NCBI RefSeq assembly: GCF_009767585.1
Contig: NZ_WSNW01000001.1
Location: forward strand, 1,518,090-1,582,089
Source of the DNA: Coprobacillus cateniformis
Lineage (GTDB): Bacteria; Bacillota_I; Bacilli_A; Erysipelotrichales; Coprobacillaceae
Length of the DNA stretch: 64,000 nt
Direction of reading: 5' to 3'
The position numbers and the translations under genes were made by a program. Each line of letters begins with the position of its first letter. Position 1 is the first letter of the stretch. A model generated the notes under the pieces. That model worked only from the letters and a program-made list of their open reading frames with translations, had not been told where the DNA came from and did not search any database. Of this stretch, positions 1-8,043 are shown in pieces.

Positions 1-162
1 ATAATTAAAGCAACACATGAACAAATTGCCAAACTTATTGGTAGTGCACGTGAAGTTGTCACAAGAATGTTGAAATATTTTAGTGAGGAAGGTTTCGTAA
101 GATTATCTAGGGGTCAGATTGAAATTATTGATTATCAAAAATTAAAGAATTTAACAAAGTAA
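1..162 (+). CDS. Crp/Fnr family transcriptional regulator, C-terminal part
   Basis: Open from the window edge in frame 1 with a TAA stop at 160-162; the 53 visible residues are the winged helix-turn-helix of a Crp/Fnr regulator (THEQIAKLIGSAREVVTRML, then GFVRLSRG). The effector-binding domain lies outside the window, so the ligand is unknown. It converges with the CoA-disulfide reductase gene and shares a terminator with it. In many Firmicutes a Crp/Fnr regulator sits beside such a reductase, so regulation of that redox/sulfur gene is a reasonable inference but is not shown here. Confidence 0.85.
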   Translation: MIKATHEQIAKLIGSAREVVTRMLKYFSEEGFVRLSRGQIEIIDYQKLKNLTK

Positions 163-186
163 AAAACTGGAATATTCCAGTTTTTT
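161..186. terminator. Bidirectional terminator between convergent genes
   Basis: A perfect 26-base palindrome: A6, ACTGG-type arm, AATATT centre, mirrored arm and T6. It has a T-run on both strands and serves the Crp/Fnr gene (plus) and the reductase gene (minus). The stop codons of both genes lie inside or at the edge of the palindrome. Confidence 0.85.
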
Positions 187-2632
187 AAATAAATAGATTT
201 ACATTTGACTCTTCCGCATCACCTAAATAACTGGCTACACCTGCAAGTTCAACACCATCTATTAACTCTTCTTTTGTAATCCCCATAATATCCATAGACA
301 TAGTACATGCTACCAATTTAACACCATTAGATTGGGCGAGACTCATTAATTCTTCTAATGAATTCACATTTTTATTTTTCATAACTTTTTTCATCATACT
401 TGTTCCCATACCCGCCATGTTCATTTTGGATAGTTTTAATTTCTCACTTCCTCGAGGCATCATAATTCCAAACATCTTTTCAATAAATGATTTCTTAATA
501 TGTTGCTTTTCAGTTTTACGAAGTGCATTTAATCCCCAGAAAGTAAAGAACATTGTCACTGGTCTACCCATTGCAGCTGCTCCATTAGCAATAATAAATG
601 ATGCTAATACCTTATCTAAATCACCACTAAAGACAACCATTGTTTTTCCTTGTGGAATCTCAACTGCCTGATGAATTGGGCATTCATTTATATCTTTTTT
701 AATATAAGCAAAATTCTCTTTTCCTTTGCGTTCACTTTTTAACAATGTATGCCCTGTACGTTGACACCATGTTCCAATATCTCTTATAAATCCCATATCT
801 GTTGCTGAAACTTTTAATACTTCATTAGCTTCTAGAGTTGCCATAACCTCGTTAACTTTCATAATTGGTCCAGGACATTGTAATCCTGTACAATCAAGAA
901 TTCTAAGTTCTTTATCTTCAGGAATAATTTCCTGTTTTTGTTGTTGAACAGATAAATTGTTTTCTAGATAATGCATTGATTTATAAAAGGCAGTTCCTCC
1001 AGCTAATACTTTTACTTTTGAAAATCCATTCTGCATTAAAATTCTAGCAGCATTATAAGAACGTACACCTATAGCACAATAAGGTATAATTGTTTTATTT
1101 CTATCTAATTCATTAATCCTTTCATGTAATTGCCCTAATGGTATATGATAAGAATCTTTGATATGATATACCATTCTTTCGACATCTTCCGTTATATCTA
1201 ACACTATATGATCATTTGGATGATTTTGAACCAGTTGATCAAATTCATGAGGATATATGAATTTTACCAAATTATCTAATACATTTTCAGCCACGAAACC
1301 TAGCATATTCACGGGGTCTTTTGCTGAAGAATAAGGTGGTGCATATGAAAGTTCTAATTCTGCCAAATCATGAATAGTTCCTTTTAAACGCATCACTGTA
1401 GCTAAAGTATCAATTCGTTTATCAACTCCATCCTGACCAATGATTTGTCCACCATATATTTGTCCATCAAAATCAAATATTAATTTTAAAGTCAATGGAG
1501 TGGCACCAGGATAATAACCAGCATGTGATTTTTGATTAATAATGATTGTTAGATAGTCCTTATCTTTTTTCTTTCCTAATGCTTGCAGCATTTTCTCATT
1601 AACTCCTACATTAGCAACTGTTAAATCAAAAACCTTTGCAACTGAACTGCCTAAACTTCCTTGATAAATCTTACAATCACCAACCAAATTATCAGCACAG
1701 ATCCTTCCCTGTTTATTTGCTGGTCCAGCTAACGGTATCATTGTTTTATTTTTTAACACAAAATTGTCTACTTCAATAACATCACCTACTGCATAGATAT
1801 CTTTATCTGAAGTTCTTAAATATTCATCAACAATAATGCCTCCACGTTCATTGATATTCAAATCTGCTTCTTTCGCCAATGAACTATTTGGCTTCACTCC
1901 TAATGCCAAAATAACCAAATCACTAATAATCTGCTGACCATCATTTAAACAGACAATCGTTTGTTTATCTTTTTGAATAAACTCCTTTACTCCATGACTC
2001 AAATATAAATCAACATTATTCATTGTTATATTCTCATGCAATAATTGTGCCATTTCAAAATCAATAGGTGCCATAACTTGATTCTGTAACTCTACTAAGC
2101 TGACTTTCATTCCAAGAGTGTGTAGATTTTCAGCCATTTCTAATCCAATAAATCCCCCACCAACAACAGTAACCTTTTCTGGTTTATGTTCTTGAATATA
2201 ATTCTTAATAAAATCAGTATCTTTTACATTCCATAACGAAACAATATTTTCATTATGAATACCAGGAATAGGTGGTTGAATAGGAGATGAGCCAGTCGCA
2301 ATAACCAAAGAGTCATATTCTTCAATATACTCTGTCCCATTCTTTAAATCTCTAACAACAACATTTTTATTCTGACGATTAATTTTAATAACTTCATGTT
2401 GTGTTCTCACATCAATATTAAACTTTGCCTTCATTGCTTCTGGTGTTTGTAATAATAGAGTATCTCTACTCTTAATAACATCACCAATATAATAAGGTAA
2501 TCCACAATTTGCATAAGAAATATATTCACCACGTTCTAAAATAACAATTTCTCGTTCTTCATCACGACGTCTCAAACGAGCTGCTGTTGTCGCTCCGCCA
2601 GCAACTCCACCAATAATTAAAGTCTTTAACAT
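185..2632 (-). CDS. cdr: CoA-disulfide reductase with rhodanese, TusA and DsrE-like domains
   Basis: An 815-residue flavoprotein. Residues 1-450 are the pyridine-nucleotide disulfide oxidoreductase: FAD motif GGVAGG at 8-13, the CoA-disulfide reductase signature SYANCGLPYYIG with the active cysteine at 43, and an NAD motif VVGGGFIGLE near 157. It is followed by a rhodanese domain (active loop YCAIGVRS), a TusA-like sulfur carrier (LDCTGLQCPGP) and a DsrE/F-like domain (MVVFSGDLDKV). The family reduces CoA disulfide or persulfide/polysulfide; the fused sulfur-carrier domains suggest relay of sulfane sulfur between cysteines. It is expected in the cytoplasm. Gene is monocistronic, converging on a Crp/Fnr regulator. 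Confidence 0.9.
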   Translation of the reverse strand: MLKTLIIGGVAGGATTAARLRRRDEEREIVILERGEYISYANCGLPYYIGDVIKSRDTLLLQTPEAMKAKFNIDVRTQHEVIKINRQNKNVVVRDLKNGTEYIEEYDSLVIATGSSPIQPPIPGIHNENIVSLWNVKDTDFIKNYIQEHKPEKVTVVGGGFIGLEMAENLHTLGMKVSLVELQNQVMAPIDFEMAQLLHENITMNNVDLYLSHGVKEFIQKDKQTIVCLNDGQQIISDLVILALGVKPNSSLAKEADLNINERGGIIVDEYLRTSDKDIYAVGDVIEVDNFVLKNKTMIPLAGPANKQGRICADNLVGDCKIYQGSLGSSVAKVFDLTVANVGVNEKMLQALGKKKDKDYLTIIINQKSHAGYYPGATPLTLKLIFDFDGQIYGGQIIGQDGVDKRIDTLATVMRLKGTIHDLAELELSYAPPYSSAKDPVNMLGFVAENVLDNLVKFIYPHEFDQLVQNHPNDHIVLDITEDVERMVYHIKDSYHIPLGQLHERINELDRNKTIIPYCAIGVRSYNAARILMQNGFSKVKVLAGGTAFYKSMHYLENNLSVQQQKQEIIPEDKELRILDCTGLQCPGPIMKVNEVMATLEANEVLKVSATDMGFIRDIGTWCQRTGHTLLKSERKGKENFAYIKKDINECPIHQAVEIPQGKTMVVFSGDLDKVLASFIIANGAAAMGRPVTMFFTFWGLNALRKTEKQHIKKSFIEKMFGIMMPRGSEKLKLSKMNMAGMGTSMMKKVMKNKNVNSLEELMSLAQSNGVKLVACTMSMDIMGITKEELIDGVELAGVASYLGDAEESNVNLFI

Positions 2633-2723
2633 TTTTATAACCTCTTTTCAAATATATTTTATATAAATATATTGATAAGTTCTGTGATTCAATCACATGA
2701 AAAGAATTTTTTAAAATGCACCA

Positions 2724-2755
2724 TTAAAAAAGAAGTTTATACATTAAACTTCTTC
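2724..2755 (-). terminator. Terminator of the methyltransferase gene
   Basis: Ten-base arms AAGAAGTTTA (2731-2740) and TAAACTTCTT (2746-2755) with a 5-base loop; the minus-strand transcript then runs into T5. It lies just below the stop of the gene at 2770. Confidence 0.8.
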
Positions 2756-2769
2756 ATTATTTAAATATA

Positions 2770-3972
2770 CTAAATAATCTGGAAAATATAAAACTTTAAA
2801 TAAGATGTTTCTTCCATTGTCCAAAGAATAGGATGATCATGATTTTGTTGTGTCACAGATACCTGTTTTAGAGTCACTCCGCTTTCAAGAGCAGATTCAC
2901 GCAACATCTTTTCAAAATTATCAGTTTCCATAAAACGTGAACAACTACATGTGATGAGATATCCACCTCTACCTAATAATTTCATAGCTTTCATATTAAT
3001 TTTTTTATATCCATTATAAGCATGATCAATTGTTCTTCTTGATTTTGTAAATGCAGGTGGATCTAAGACAATAATATCATACTGCCCGACTTTACATTTA
3101 TCTAAATAATCAAAAACATCATCTTTTATAAACCTCATTTTATTCTCCAAATGATTTAATTTAGCATTTTCATAGGCCTGGTTCAAAGCAGTTTGAGAAA
3201 CATCAACTGCGTGTACTTCTTTTGCTTTACCATATGCAGCATTTAATGCAAAACCTCCTGTATGACTAAAACAATCCAATACTTTTTTACCATGTGCCAT
3301 TTTTCTTAATAAAACTCTATTGGCTTTCTGATCTAAAAAATATCCTGTCTTTTGACCATTTTCTACATCAACATGTAATAAAATTCCATTTTCATTGATA
3401 ATTGTTGTTGTTGGTAAATGAGCATTTCTCCAAAAACCTTTTTCTAATGACAACCCTTCTTTTGCCCTTATCTTTATATCATTTCTTTCATAAATCCCTT
3501 TGATATCTTGCCCATCTTCATTTAAAACTTCAAGCAACAGTTCATAAATCATGTCTTTTATAACATCTAATCCATATGAACTCACTTGTGTGACCAAAAT
3601 GTCATTATATCTATCAACAGTTAATCCTGGCAGCTGATCTGCCTCACCAAAAATAAGTCTACAATTCTCAATATTATCTAGTTCTAGTGTCTTACGAAAA
3701 TCATATGCAAATTGGATTCTTTTCTTAAAAAAATCTCTATCAATGATTTCATCACTTTTCTTTGATAAAATACGAACAGTAATATGACTATTCTTAGAAA
3801 TAAAACCTGTTCCCATATATCTTCCTCTAGTTGTCATAATATCTACCAATGATCCATTTTCAATTGTTTCATCAATATCAACTGCATTGTTTTTATACAT
3901 CCACATTTGACCATTATCTAACCACTTCTCTCCCTCTTCGGAAAGAATAATTTTAGGATATTTTCTATTCAT
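2770..3972 (-). CDS. Class I SAM-dependent 23S rRNA methyltransferase, RlmI family
   Basis: A 400-residue protein with an N-terminal PUA domain (about 1-75, beginning PKIILSEEGEKWLDNGQMWM), a central fold typical of RlmI/RlmK, and a Rossmann methyltransferase domain: SAM motif VLDCFSHTGGFALNAA near 228 and motif IV DPPAF near 306. E. coli RlmI makes 5-methylcytosine at 1962 of 23S rRNA; members of this family in Firmicutes are usually annotated only to family level, so the exact target is inferred. Monocistronic, with its own terminator. Confidence 0.88.
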   Translation of the reverse strand: MNRKYPKIILSEEGEKWLDNGQMWMYKNNAVDIDETIENGSLVDIMTTRGRYMGTGFISKNSHITVRILSKKSDEIIDRDFFKKRIQFAYDFRKTLELDNIENCRLIFGEADQLPGLTVDRYNDILVTQVSSYGLDVIKDMIYELLLEVLNEDGQDIKGIYERNDIKIRAKEGLSLEKGFWRNAHLPTTTIINENGILLHVDVENGQKTGYFLDQKANRVLLRKMAHGKKVLDCFSHTGGFALNAAYGKAKEVHAVDVSQTALNQAYENAKLNHLENKMRFIKDDVFDYLDKCKVGQYDIIVLDPPAFTKSRRTIDHAYNGYKKINMKAMKLLGRGGYLITCSCSRFMETDNFEKMLRESALESGVTLKQVSVTQQNHDHPILWTMEETSYLKFYIFQII

Positions 3973-4061
3973 TCATTAACCTCGCTATTATTTTCTATTT
4001 TTTCATATTTTACTATACTTCTCATATATTCACAAACACTTTATAATTATACTTATAAATA

Positions 4062-4152
4062 AAAAGAGTAAACCACTGTATGAACTGCCCCCAAAAACTT
4101 AGACCAAAAATCTAACAGATTGGAGGCAGTTCATGTATCATTTTACTCTTTT
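4062..4152 (-). terminator. Terminator whose loop is interrupted by a small inserted element
   Basis: Arms AAAAGAGTAAA (4062-4072) and TTTACTCTTTT (4142-4152) are perfectly complementary over 11 bases, and the minus transcript ends in T5 followed by ATTTAT. The arms are now 69 bases apart because a 53-base IS-end element with its target duplication sits in the loop; removing element plus one duplication leaves an ordinary 12-base loop. It serves the gene at 4169. Confidence 0.7.
4081..4133. mobile_element. 53-base miniature IS3-like element (two joined IS ends)
   Basis: Left end TGAACTGCCCCCAAAAACTT and, on the other strand, right end TGAACTGCCTCCAATCTGTT form imperfect terminal inverted repeats (TGAACTGCC-CCAA, then TTAGA in both). 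Between them almost nothing remains. The element is bracketed by the 4-base direct repeat TGTA at 4077-4080 and 4134-4137, consistent with a true insertion. Ends of this kind are typical of IS3/IS150-family elements; the family name is inferred from the TGAACTGCC ends. Confidence 0.7.
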
Positions 4153-4168
4153 CATGACTATTATCAAA

Positions 4169-4543
4169 TTAATCTTTTTTCATCAAATAAAGTAAATCAT
4201 CTTTCTTTTCAAGAATTGCAGCAACAGCTTGGCATGCAGCACAATCGCAATACTTTGCACCTTGAGCCTTTATTTCCTTCGCATGTTCTAAAATACTTTT
4301 AGCAGTTTCAACTCCAAAGTGTTTTATACCATACTCAGATCCAGCAAAATCTATCAAGCCATCAATAGTTCCAATATCTTCTTCTAACTCAGCAATATAC
4401 TTTTCTGTTTCAATACCTTCATCTTCTGTTCCAATAGCGTCCAACCATGATTGAGCAGCTTCTTTTGCTTCATTACAACAAGATGATGCATTCATTAATT
4501 CATGTGTTTTTTCAATCACATAGTCTAGCACTTCTTTTTCCAT
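4169..4543 (-). CDS. Small conserved protein often annotated as molecular chaperone Hsp90
   Basis: A 124-residue protein beginning MEKEVLDYVIEKTHELM. The ATG at 4543 is chosen because CGAGGAG lies 7 bases upstream; a longer reading to 4588 runs through the operator palindrome. The family is common in gut Firmicutes and is called heat-shock protein or Hsp90 in databases, but it has neither the Hsp90 length nor its ATPase fold. Near the C-terminus is a cysteine cluster (YCDCAACQA) and a CC pair sits near residue 22, so metal or redox binding is possible. True function unknown. Preceded by two ACTAGT-centred palindromes. Confidence 0.75.
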   Translation of the reverse strand: MEKEVLDYVIEKTHELMNASSCCNEAKEAAQSWLDAIGTEDEGIETEKYIAELEEDIGTIDGLIDFAGSEYGIKHFGVETAKSILEHAKEIKAQGAKYCDCAACQAVAAILEKKDDLLYLMKKD

Positions 4544-4570
4544 AATTAATCTCCTCGTATAATATATTTT

Positions 4571-4594
4571 GTAAAGATGACTAGTCATCTTTAC
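4571..4594. promoter_or_regulatory. Perfect 24-base palindrome, probable operator
   Basis: GTAAAGATGACT followed by its exact reverse complement, centred on ACTAGT, 28 bases upstream of the ATG at 4543. On the minus strand TTGTAA precedes the core at a distance compatible with a -35 box, so a bound dimer would block the promoter. Symmetry and length fit a TetR- or MarR-type site, which is inference. Confidence 0.55.
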
Positions 4595-4630
4595 AAGTTT
4601 ATTTCAATATTGGATTTTCCTAAGTTATAA

Positions 4631-4650
4631 TAGAGTTACTAGTCACTCTA
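4631..4650. promoter_or_regulatory. Second ACTAGT-centred palindrome, probable operator
   Basis: TAGAGT-t-ACTAGT-c-ACTCTA: 20 bases, dyad-symmetric except for one pair, and sharing the GACTAGTNAC core with the site at 4571-4594, 60 bases away centre to centre. The paired sites suggest cooperative binding of one regulator. Confidence 0.45.
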
Positions 4651-4747
4651 TTATTGGAATTTATTCTAATTCTCCTTGAAGTATCTTCATGATATCTTCT
4701 ATAGAAAGTCTGTTTCTCAACTTTAGAATGTCTCTGCTTACCGAATG

Positions 4748-4889
4748 TTGTTTGTTCAATACTTTTGTGATACGTAGCCTTTGATCTGTATTGTTCTATT
4801 CTTATGGCGAGGTCGCATCATGTCTAAAGAACGGAGGTCTTTCCAATATTTTGTTTCTAGTTTTATCTTTTTTGAAAGGTGGTGATCCC
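4748..4889 (+). ncRNA. Candidate IS110 bridge RNA region
   Basis: Non-coding left end of the IS. Two adjacent hairpins are visible: ATG-CGA / TCG-CAT at 4804-4818 and AAAGA / TCTTT with loop ACGGAGG at 4826-4842. In characterised IS110-group elements the region before the transposase encodes a structured RNA whose two loops pair with donor and target DNA. The assignment here rests on position and structure only. Confidence 0.35.
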
Positions 4890-6161
4890 ATGAACACTCT
4901 CTTTGTAGGTATTGATGTTTCAACCAAAAATAATCAAGTCTGTGCTGTTAACTTTAATCAGGATGTTTTCTTTAATCTCTCTTTTCCAAATAACCCTGAT
5001 GGATGTGATCTTCTCATTACATCTGTCTTGGCTTTTGTTGATAAAGAAAAGTTCGATTCCATCATCATCGTTACTGAATCAACTTCTATATATGACTATC
5101 ATATTTGTGCTTATCTTTCATCTCAGCTTTCGATTGTCGGCACTTCTGTCATCATATATTCTGTTAATGCCAAATCCATTGCCAATTATAAGAAGTCTTA
5201 TATTGAAATGGAAAAAACTGATCTGGGTGATGCTTTTTTGATTGCAGATTTTGCTCGTGTTGGTCGCTGTAAAAAGCTTCGTCCCTTTAAAGCTGCTCAA
5301 CATATCGCTCTTAAACGTCTCACTCGTGAACGTTATCATTTAGCTGAGCAGCTTATTAGAGAAAAGAATTACGTTCTCAACAATATCTATTTAAAGGTTT
5401 CTGGTCTTATGACCCTTCCTCATAAGGATTTGCCTTTCAGTGATAATTTTTCTGCTTCCAACACGAAATTTTTAACTGATTATGCTTCCCCTTTTGATTT
5501 GGCTGAAAAACCTTTGGATGAAATCATTGAATATTTCAAATCTGCTTCTCAAAACAGATGTGATGATTATGGTAAAATTGCTTCTCTTTTTGATAAAGCG
5601 ATTCGTTCTTCCTATAGACTTGATAAAACTGCATATGACCCTATAACTATCTCAATTACTGCTTCTATCAACCTGATTCAATGCATTGAATCTCAAATCA
5701 AGATGGTTGATAAGGCCATTGAGAAGGAAATGAAAGGTCTTTATCCTAACGGATATCAATCTCTGATGTCTATAACAGGTATCGGACCTGTCTTTGCAGC
5801 AGGTATACTTTCTGAAATTGGTGATATTTCCTATTTCAAAAGTGATGCTTCATTGGCTAAATATGCCGGTTTCCATTGGAAGAAGAATGACTCGGGCAAT
5901 TTTATTGCTGATGAAAAACATTCAGCGAATTCATGTAATAAATATTTAAAATATTACATAACTCAATCCACACAGATGTCAGTGATGCATGGCTTTGATT
6001 ATACGACTTCTTTTTATCGTAAGAAGTATAACGAAGCCTCTACACACAAGCATCGTAGAGCACTCGTCCTTACATCAAGAAAACTAGTTCGTTTAATTTA
6101 TGTCTTGCTACGTGACAGTAAATTATACGTTTCTGTGTCTCATGACACAGTCATTGAGTAA
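4890..6161 (+). CDS. IS110-family transposase
   Basis: A 423-residue DEDD recombinase. The RuvC-like N-terminal domain begins FVGIDVSTKNNQVCAVN with the first catalytic Asp; the C-terminal Transposase_20 domain carries SLMSITGIGPVFAAGILSEI and later the SANSCNKYLKYY region. The ATG at 4890 is chosen over an upstream ATG at 4791 because family proteins begin a few residues before the GIDVS motif and GAAAGGTGGTGATCCC precedes it. These enzymes act through a Holliday-junction-like mechanism guided by an element-encoded RNA. The frame is intact. Confidence 0.92.
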   Translation: MNTLFVGIDVSTKNNQVCAVNFNQDVFFNLSFPNNPDGCDLLITSVLAFVDKEKFDSIIIVTESTSIYDYHICAYLSSQLSIVGTSVIIYSVNAKSIANYKKSYIEMEKTDLGDAFLIADFARVGRCKKLRPFKAAQHIALKRLTRERYHLAEQLIREKNYVLNNIYLKVSGLMTLPHKDLPFSDNFSASNTKFLTDYASPFDLAEKPLDEIIEYFKSASQNRCDDYGKIASLFDKAIRSSYRLDKTAYDPITISITASINLIQCIESQIKMVDKAIEKEMKGLYPNGYQSLMSITGIGPVFAAGILSEIGDISYFKSDASLAKYAGFHWKKNDSGNFIADEKHSANSCNKYLKYYITQSTQMSVMHGFDYTTSFYRKKYNEASTHKHRRALVLTSRKLVRLIYVLLRDSKLYVSVSHDTVIE

Positions 6162-6205
6162 TTTGTCAATTTCATAAATTTTTTCATACTTCTTTTTAGT
6201 GTACT

Positions 6206-6242
6206 CTTTTTTAGATGATGGTTTTTGATTTATCTAAAAAAG
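6206..6242. terminator. Hairpin at the IS110 right end, probable terminator
   Basis: CTTTTTTAGAT (6206-6216) and ATCTAAAAAAG (6232-6242) are perfectly complementary over 11 bases with a 15-base loop. AT-rich arms and no long T-run beyond the stem make termination plausible rather than certain; it could also be a structural part of the IS end. Confidence 0.4.
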
Positions 6243-6337
6243 ATTTTATTTATTTTCTTGACATTTTACCGAATGACTTTCTCTCTTTCTCATTTATATA
6301 TATTATAATATATATGTTTCATTCTTTCAAACGAAAG

Positions 6338-6353
6338 TACTGATTAATCAGTA
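6338..6353. promoter_or_regulatory. 16-base perfect palindrome
   Basis: TACTGATTAATCAGTA, in the 140-base space between the IS110 right end and the BspA-like gene. Its size and symmetry suit a repressor dimer, but no gene start lies next to it; the insertion may have separated it from the promoter it once controlled. Confidence 0.3.
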
Positions 6354-6416
6354 TGTTGTATTAATGATCTGCAAATTCACCAATATGAATACCATCAACA
6401 AAGCTTATATCATATT

Positions 6417-7736
6417 TTAAATGTTTTTCTTTTTAAAAATAACAATACCAAAAGCTAAAAGAGATAAAACTGTAAAAAAAATATATAAATGAGTATTGGT
6501 ACTATCTGATGTGTTAATGTTATTGTTTGTATTAGATGGTTTTGTAACAATTATAGTATTTTCATCTATTTCAGTTAAATGAGAATTTGATTCATCCCAT
6601 TTTGCATATAAAGTCATATCTGATGTTACCTTTGAAGTTGTAAAGTTCCATGGATTAGTTAAAGCACTATCACTGTACCAGCCTGCAAAGGAAAAGCCAT
6701 CTTTAATTGGTTGAACAGGAATACTTTTTATAGTATCTTCAAATAAAACTGTTTCACTTGGTATACTTGCTGGATTTCCACCATTTGTATTATAATCTAC
6801 AATATTTGCATAAAACACCTTGAATGAACTATTGGGATAATCTAATATAGCATTTGCTCCTCTAGAGTCTATGACATCTTTTGTAAGCGGAAATATAATT
6901 CTACCTTTCCATCCTGAAAATGCATTTGCTATATTTGGAATACCATTTTGGGAACGAATCTCTTCAATGCCAGTTCCAATATAAAAATCTCCATGATTAC
7001 TCGCGTCTGCTTGCCTTGCAAACACTTGTTGATCAATAATACGAACTGAATTAGGAAGCTGTACATTTTTTAGACTTTGATTCATAAATGCATTTGCCCC
7101 TATGACCTCTAGACCTTCTTTAAATATAATGTCATTAAGGGCTCCTTGTTTTGTCCAAGAGTAAAAACATGAATTCGGTATCTCAGTCAAGTTACTAGAT
7201 AACACAACCTTTTCAATAGATTCACATTGTTTAAAAGCACTTTCCCCCAATGTTGATACTGAATCAGGTAATATAACCTCTTTTAATTGAGTACAATTTA
7301 AAAAGGCTTGTCCTTCTATTCTATCAAGTCCATTTGGAAAATCAATGTATGAAATATCTTGATTATAAAATGCAGAATTGCCTATGGATTTTAATGTTGA
7401 TGGTAATGTTATAGAAAGAACTTTCTTATTAATTCTAGCATAATTAAAGGCATCATCGCCTATGACTTTCACTGGAATGCCACCAATTGTATCTGGAATT
7501 ATAACTGTTCCAGCAGAACCCTTATATTTTGTGATAGTTCCTGTAGAAGAACTAAAATCAAAATCCGTTTCTGGATTAGGTGTATTTTTGCTATGACTAA
7601 CTGTTTCTGTATCATCATGAGATATTGGTATTGTAGATTTCTCTTTTGTAGCTAATGTTCCCTGAATCAATACATTAAAGGACATAATTACTACCAAACA
7701 ACAAGCTGATACTTTCAATAAAACTTTTTTTCTCAT
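6417..7736 (-). CDS. BspA-like leucine-rich-repeat surface protein
   Basis: A 439-residue secreted protein. Signal peptide at 1-30 (MRKK start, hydrophobic VSACCLVVIMSFNVL). LRR_5/BspA repeats fill about 65-300 (units such as KVIGDDAFNYARI and TLGESAFKQCESIEKVVLSS), followed by an InlB B-type repeat near 325-385 (GFSFAGWYSDSALTNPW, DMTLYAKW). A C-terminal membrane helix (LYIFFTVLSLLAFGIVIF) and KKKNI tail follow; no LPXTG is visible, so it is either a membrane-anchored protein or has a degenerate sorting signal. BspA proteins bind host matrix or other bacteria. Monocistronic, preceded by a repeat-rich leader. Confidence 0.85.
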   Translation of the reverse strand: MRKKVLLKVSACCLVVIMSFNVLIQGTLATKEKSTIPISHDDTETVSHSKNTPNPETDFDFSSSTGTITKYKGSAGTVIIPDTIGGIPVKVIGDDAFNYARINKKVLSITLPSTLKSIGNSAFYNQDISYIDFPNGLDRIEGQAFLNCTQLKEVILPDSVSTLGESAFKQCESIEKVVLSSNLTEIPNSCFYSWTKQGALNDIIFKEGLEVIGANAFMNQSLKNVQLPNSVRIIDQQVFARQADASNHGDFYIGTGIEEIRSQNGIPNIANAFSGWKGRIIFPLTKDVIDSRGANAILDYPNSSFKVFYANIVDYNTNGGNPASIPSETVLFEDTIKSIPVQPIKDGFSFAGWYSDSALTNPWNFTTSKVTSDMTLYAKWDESNSHLTEIDENTIIVTKPSNTNNNINTSDSTNTHLYIFFTVLSLLAFGIVIFKKKNI

Positions 7737-7789
7737 ATATTACCTTTCCTCTCTTTGTCGTCTATATAGTGTATATTTAAATTATAAGT

Positions 7790-7968
7790 CCTTGTGTAAA
7801 TGTTGAGTTCTGATGAGACTTTATACAACCTTCGTAAACATTGAGTTTATAATTGTTAACTTTTAAAAACCTTGTAATAATACGTTAAATAGGATAAAAT
7901 ATTAGTAAATATATGGGAATATAGTGGTAAAATTATAAGTTCGTAAAAGTTAACATTTACGAACTTAT
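7790..7968. promoter_or_regulatory. Repeat-rich upstream region of the BspA-like gene
   Basis: Two similar direct repeats, TGTAAATGTTGAGTT (7795-7809) and CGTAAACATTGAGTT (7833-7847), lie 38 bases apart, and a perfect 13-base inverted repeat ATAAGTTCGTAAA / TTTACGAACTTAT (7935-7947 / 7956-7968) lies further up, sharing the GTAAA-CATT words. This looks like a regulator-binding array; the inverted repeat could alternatively act as a hairpin. Confidence 0.4.
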
Positions 7969-7983
7969 ATTTATATTAAAAAT

Positions 7984-8024
7984 AAAACGGAGAAATGATA
8001 AATAAGATATCAAGCCTCCGTTTT
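7984..8024 (-). terminator. Terminator of the redox operon
   Basis: AAAACGGAG (7984-7992) and CTCCGTTTT (8016-8024) pair over 9 bases around a 23-base loop; on the minus strand the stem ends in TTTTATT. It lies just after the stop of the gene at 8044. Confidence 0.65.
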
Positions 8025-8043
8025 TATATAATACTTTTAATTG

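Larger units (their letters stand above)
4738..6275 (+). mobile_element. IS110-family insertion sequence (boundaries tentative)
   Basis: Contains one DEDD transposase gene with about 150 bases of non-coding DNA upstream and about 110 downstream. The only direct repeat I found near plausible ends is TTACCGAATG at 4738-4747 and 6266-6275; IS110 elements lack terminal inverted repeats and leave only a short shared core, so these limits are provisional. It separates the Hsp90-like gene from the BspA-like gene. Confidence 0.55.

Noticed and set aside
417..671. Plus-strand open frame of 84 codons inside the CoA-disulfide reductase gene
   Set aside because: Shadow of the well-supported minus-strand gene; no ribosome site and no domain.
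4658..4784. Minus-strand open run ending in LSIEDIMKILQGELE and stop, overlapping the proposed IS110 left end
   Set aside because: No start codon with ribosome site and it crosses the likely IS boundary; possibly the end of a lost gene, but not supportable.
6358..6420. Minus-strand run reading KYDISFVDGIHIGEFADH then stop
   Set aside because: Looks like the tail of a gene in a different frame from the BspA-like protein, but there is no upstream continuation; too short to call.
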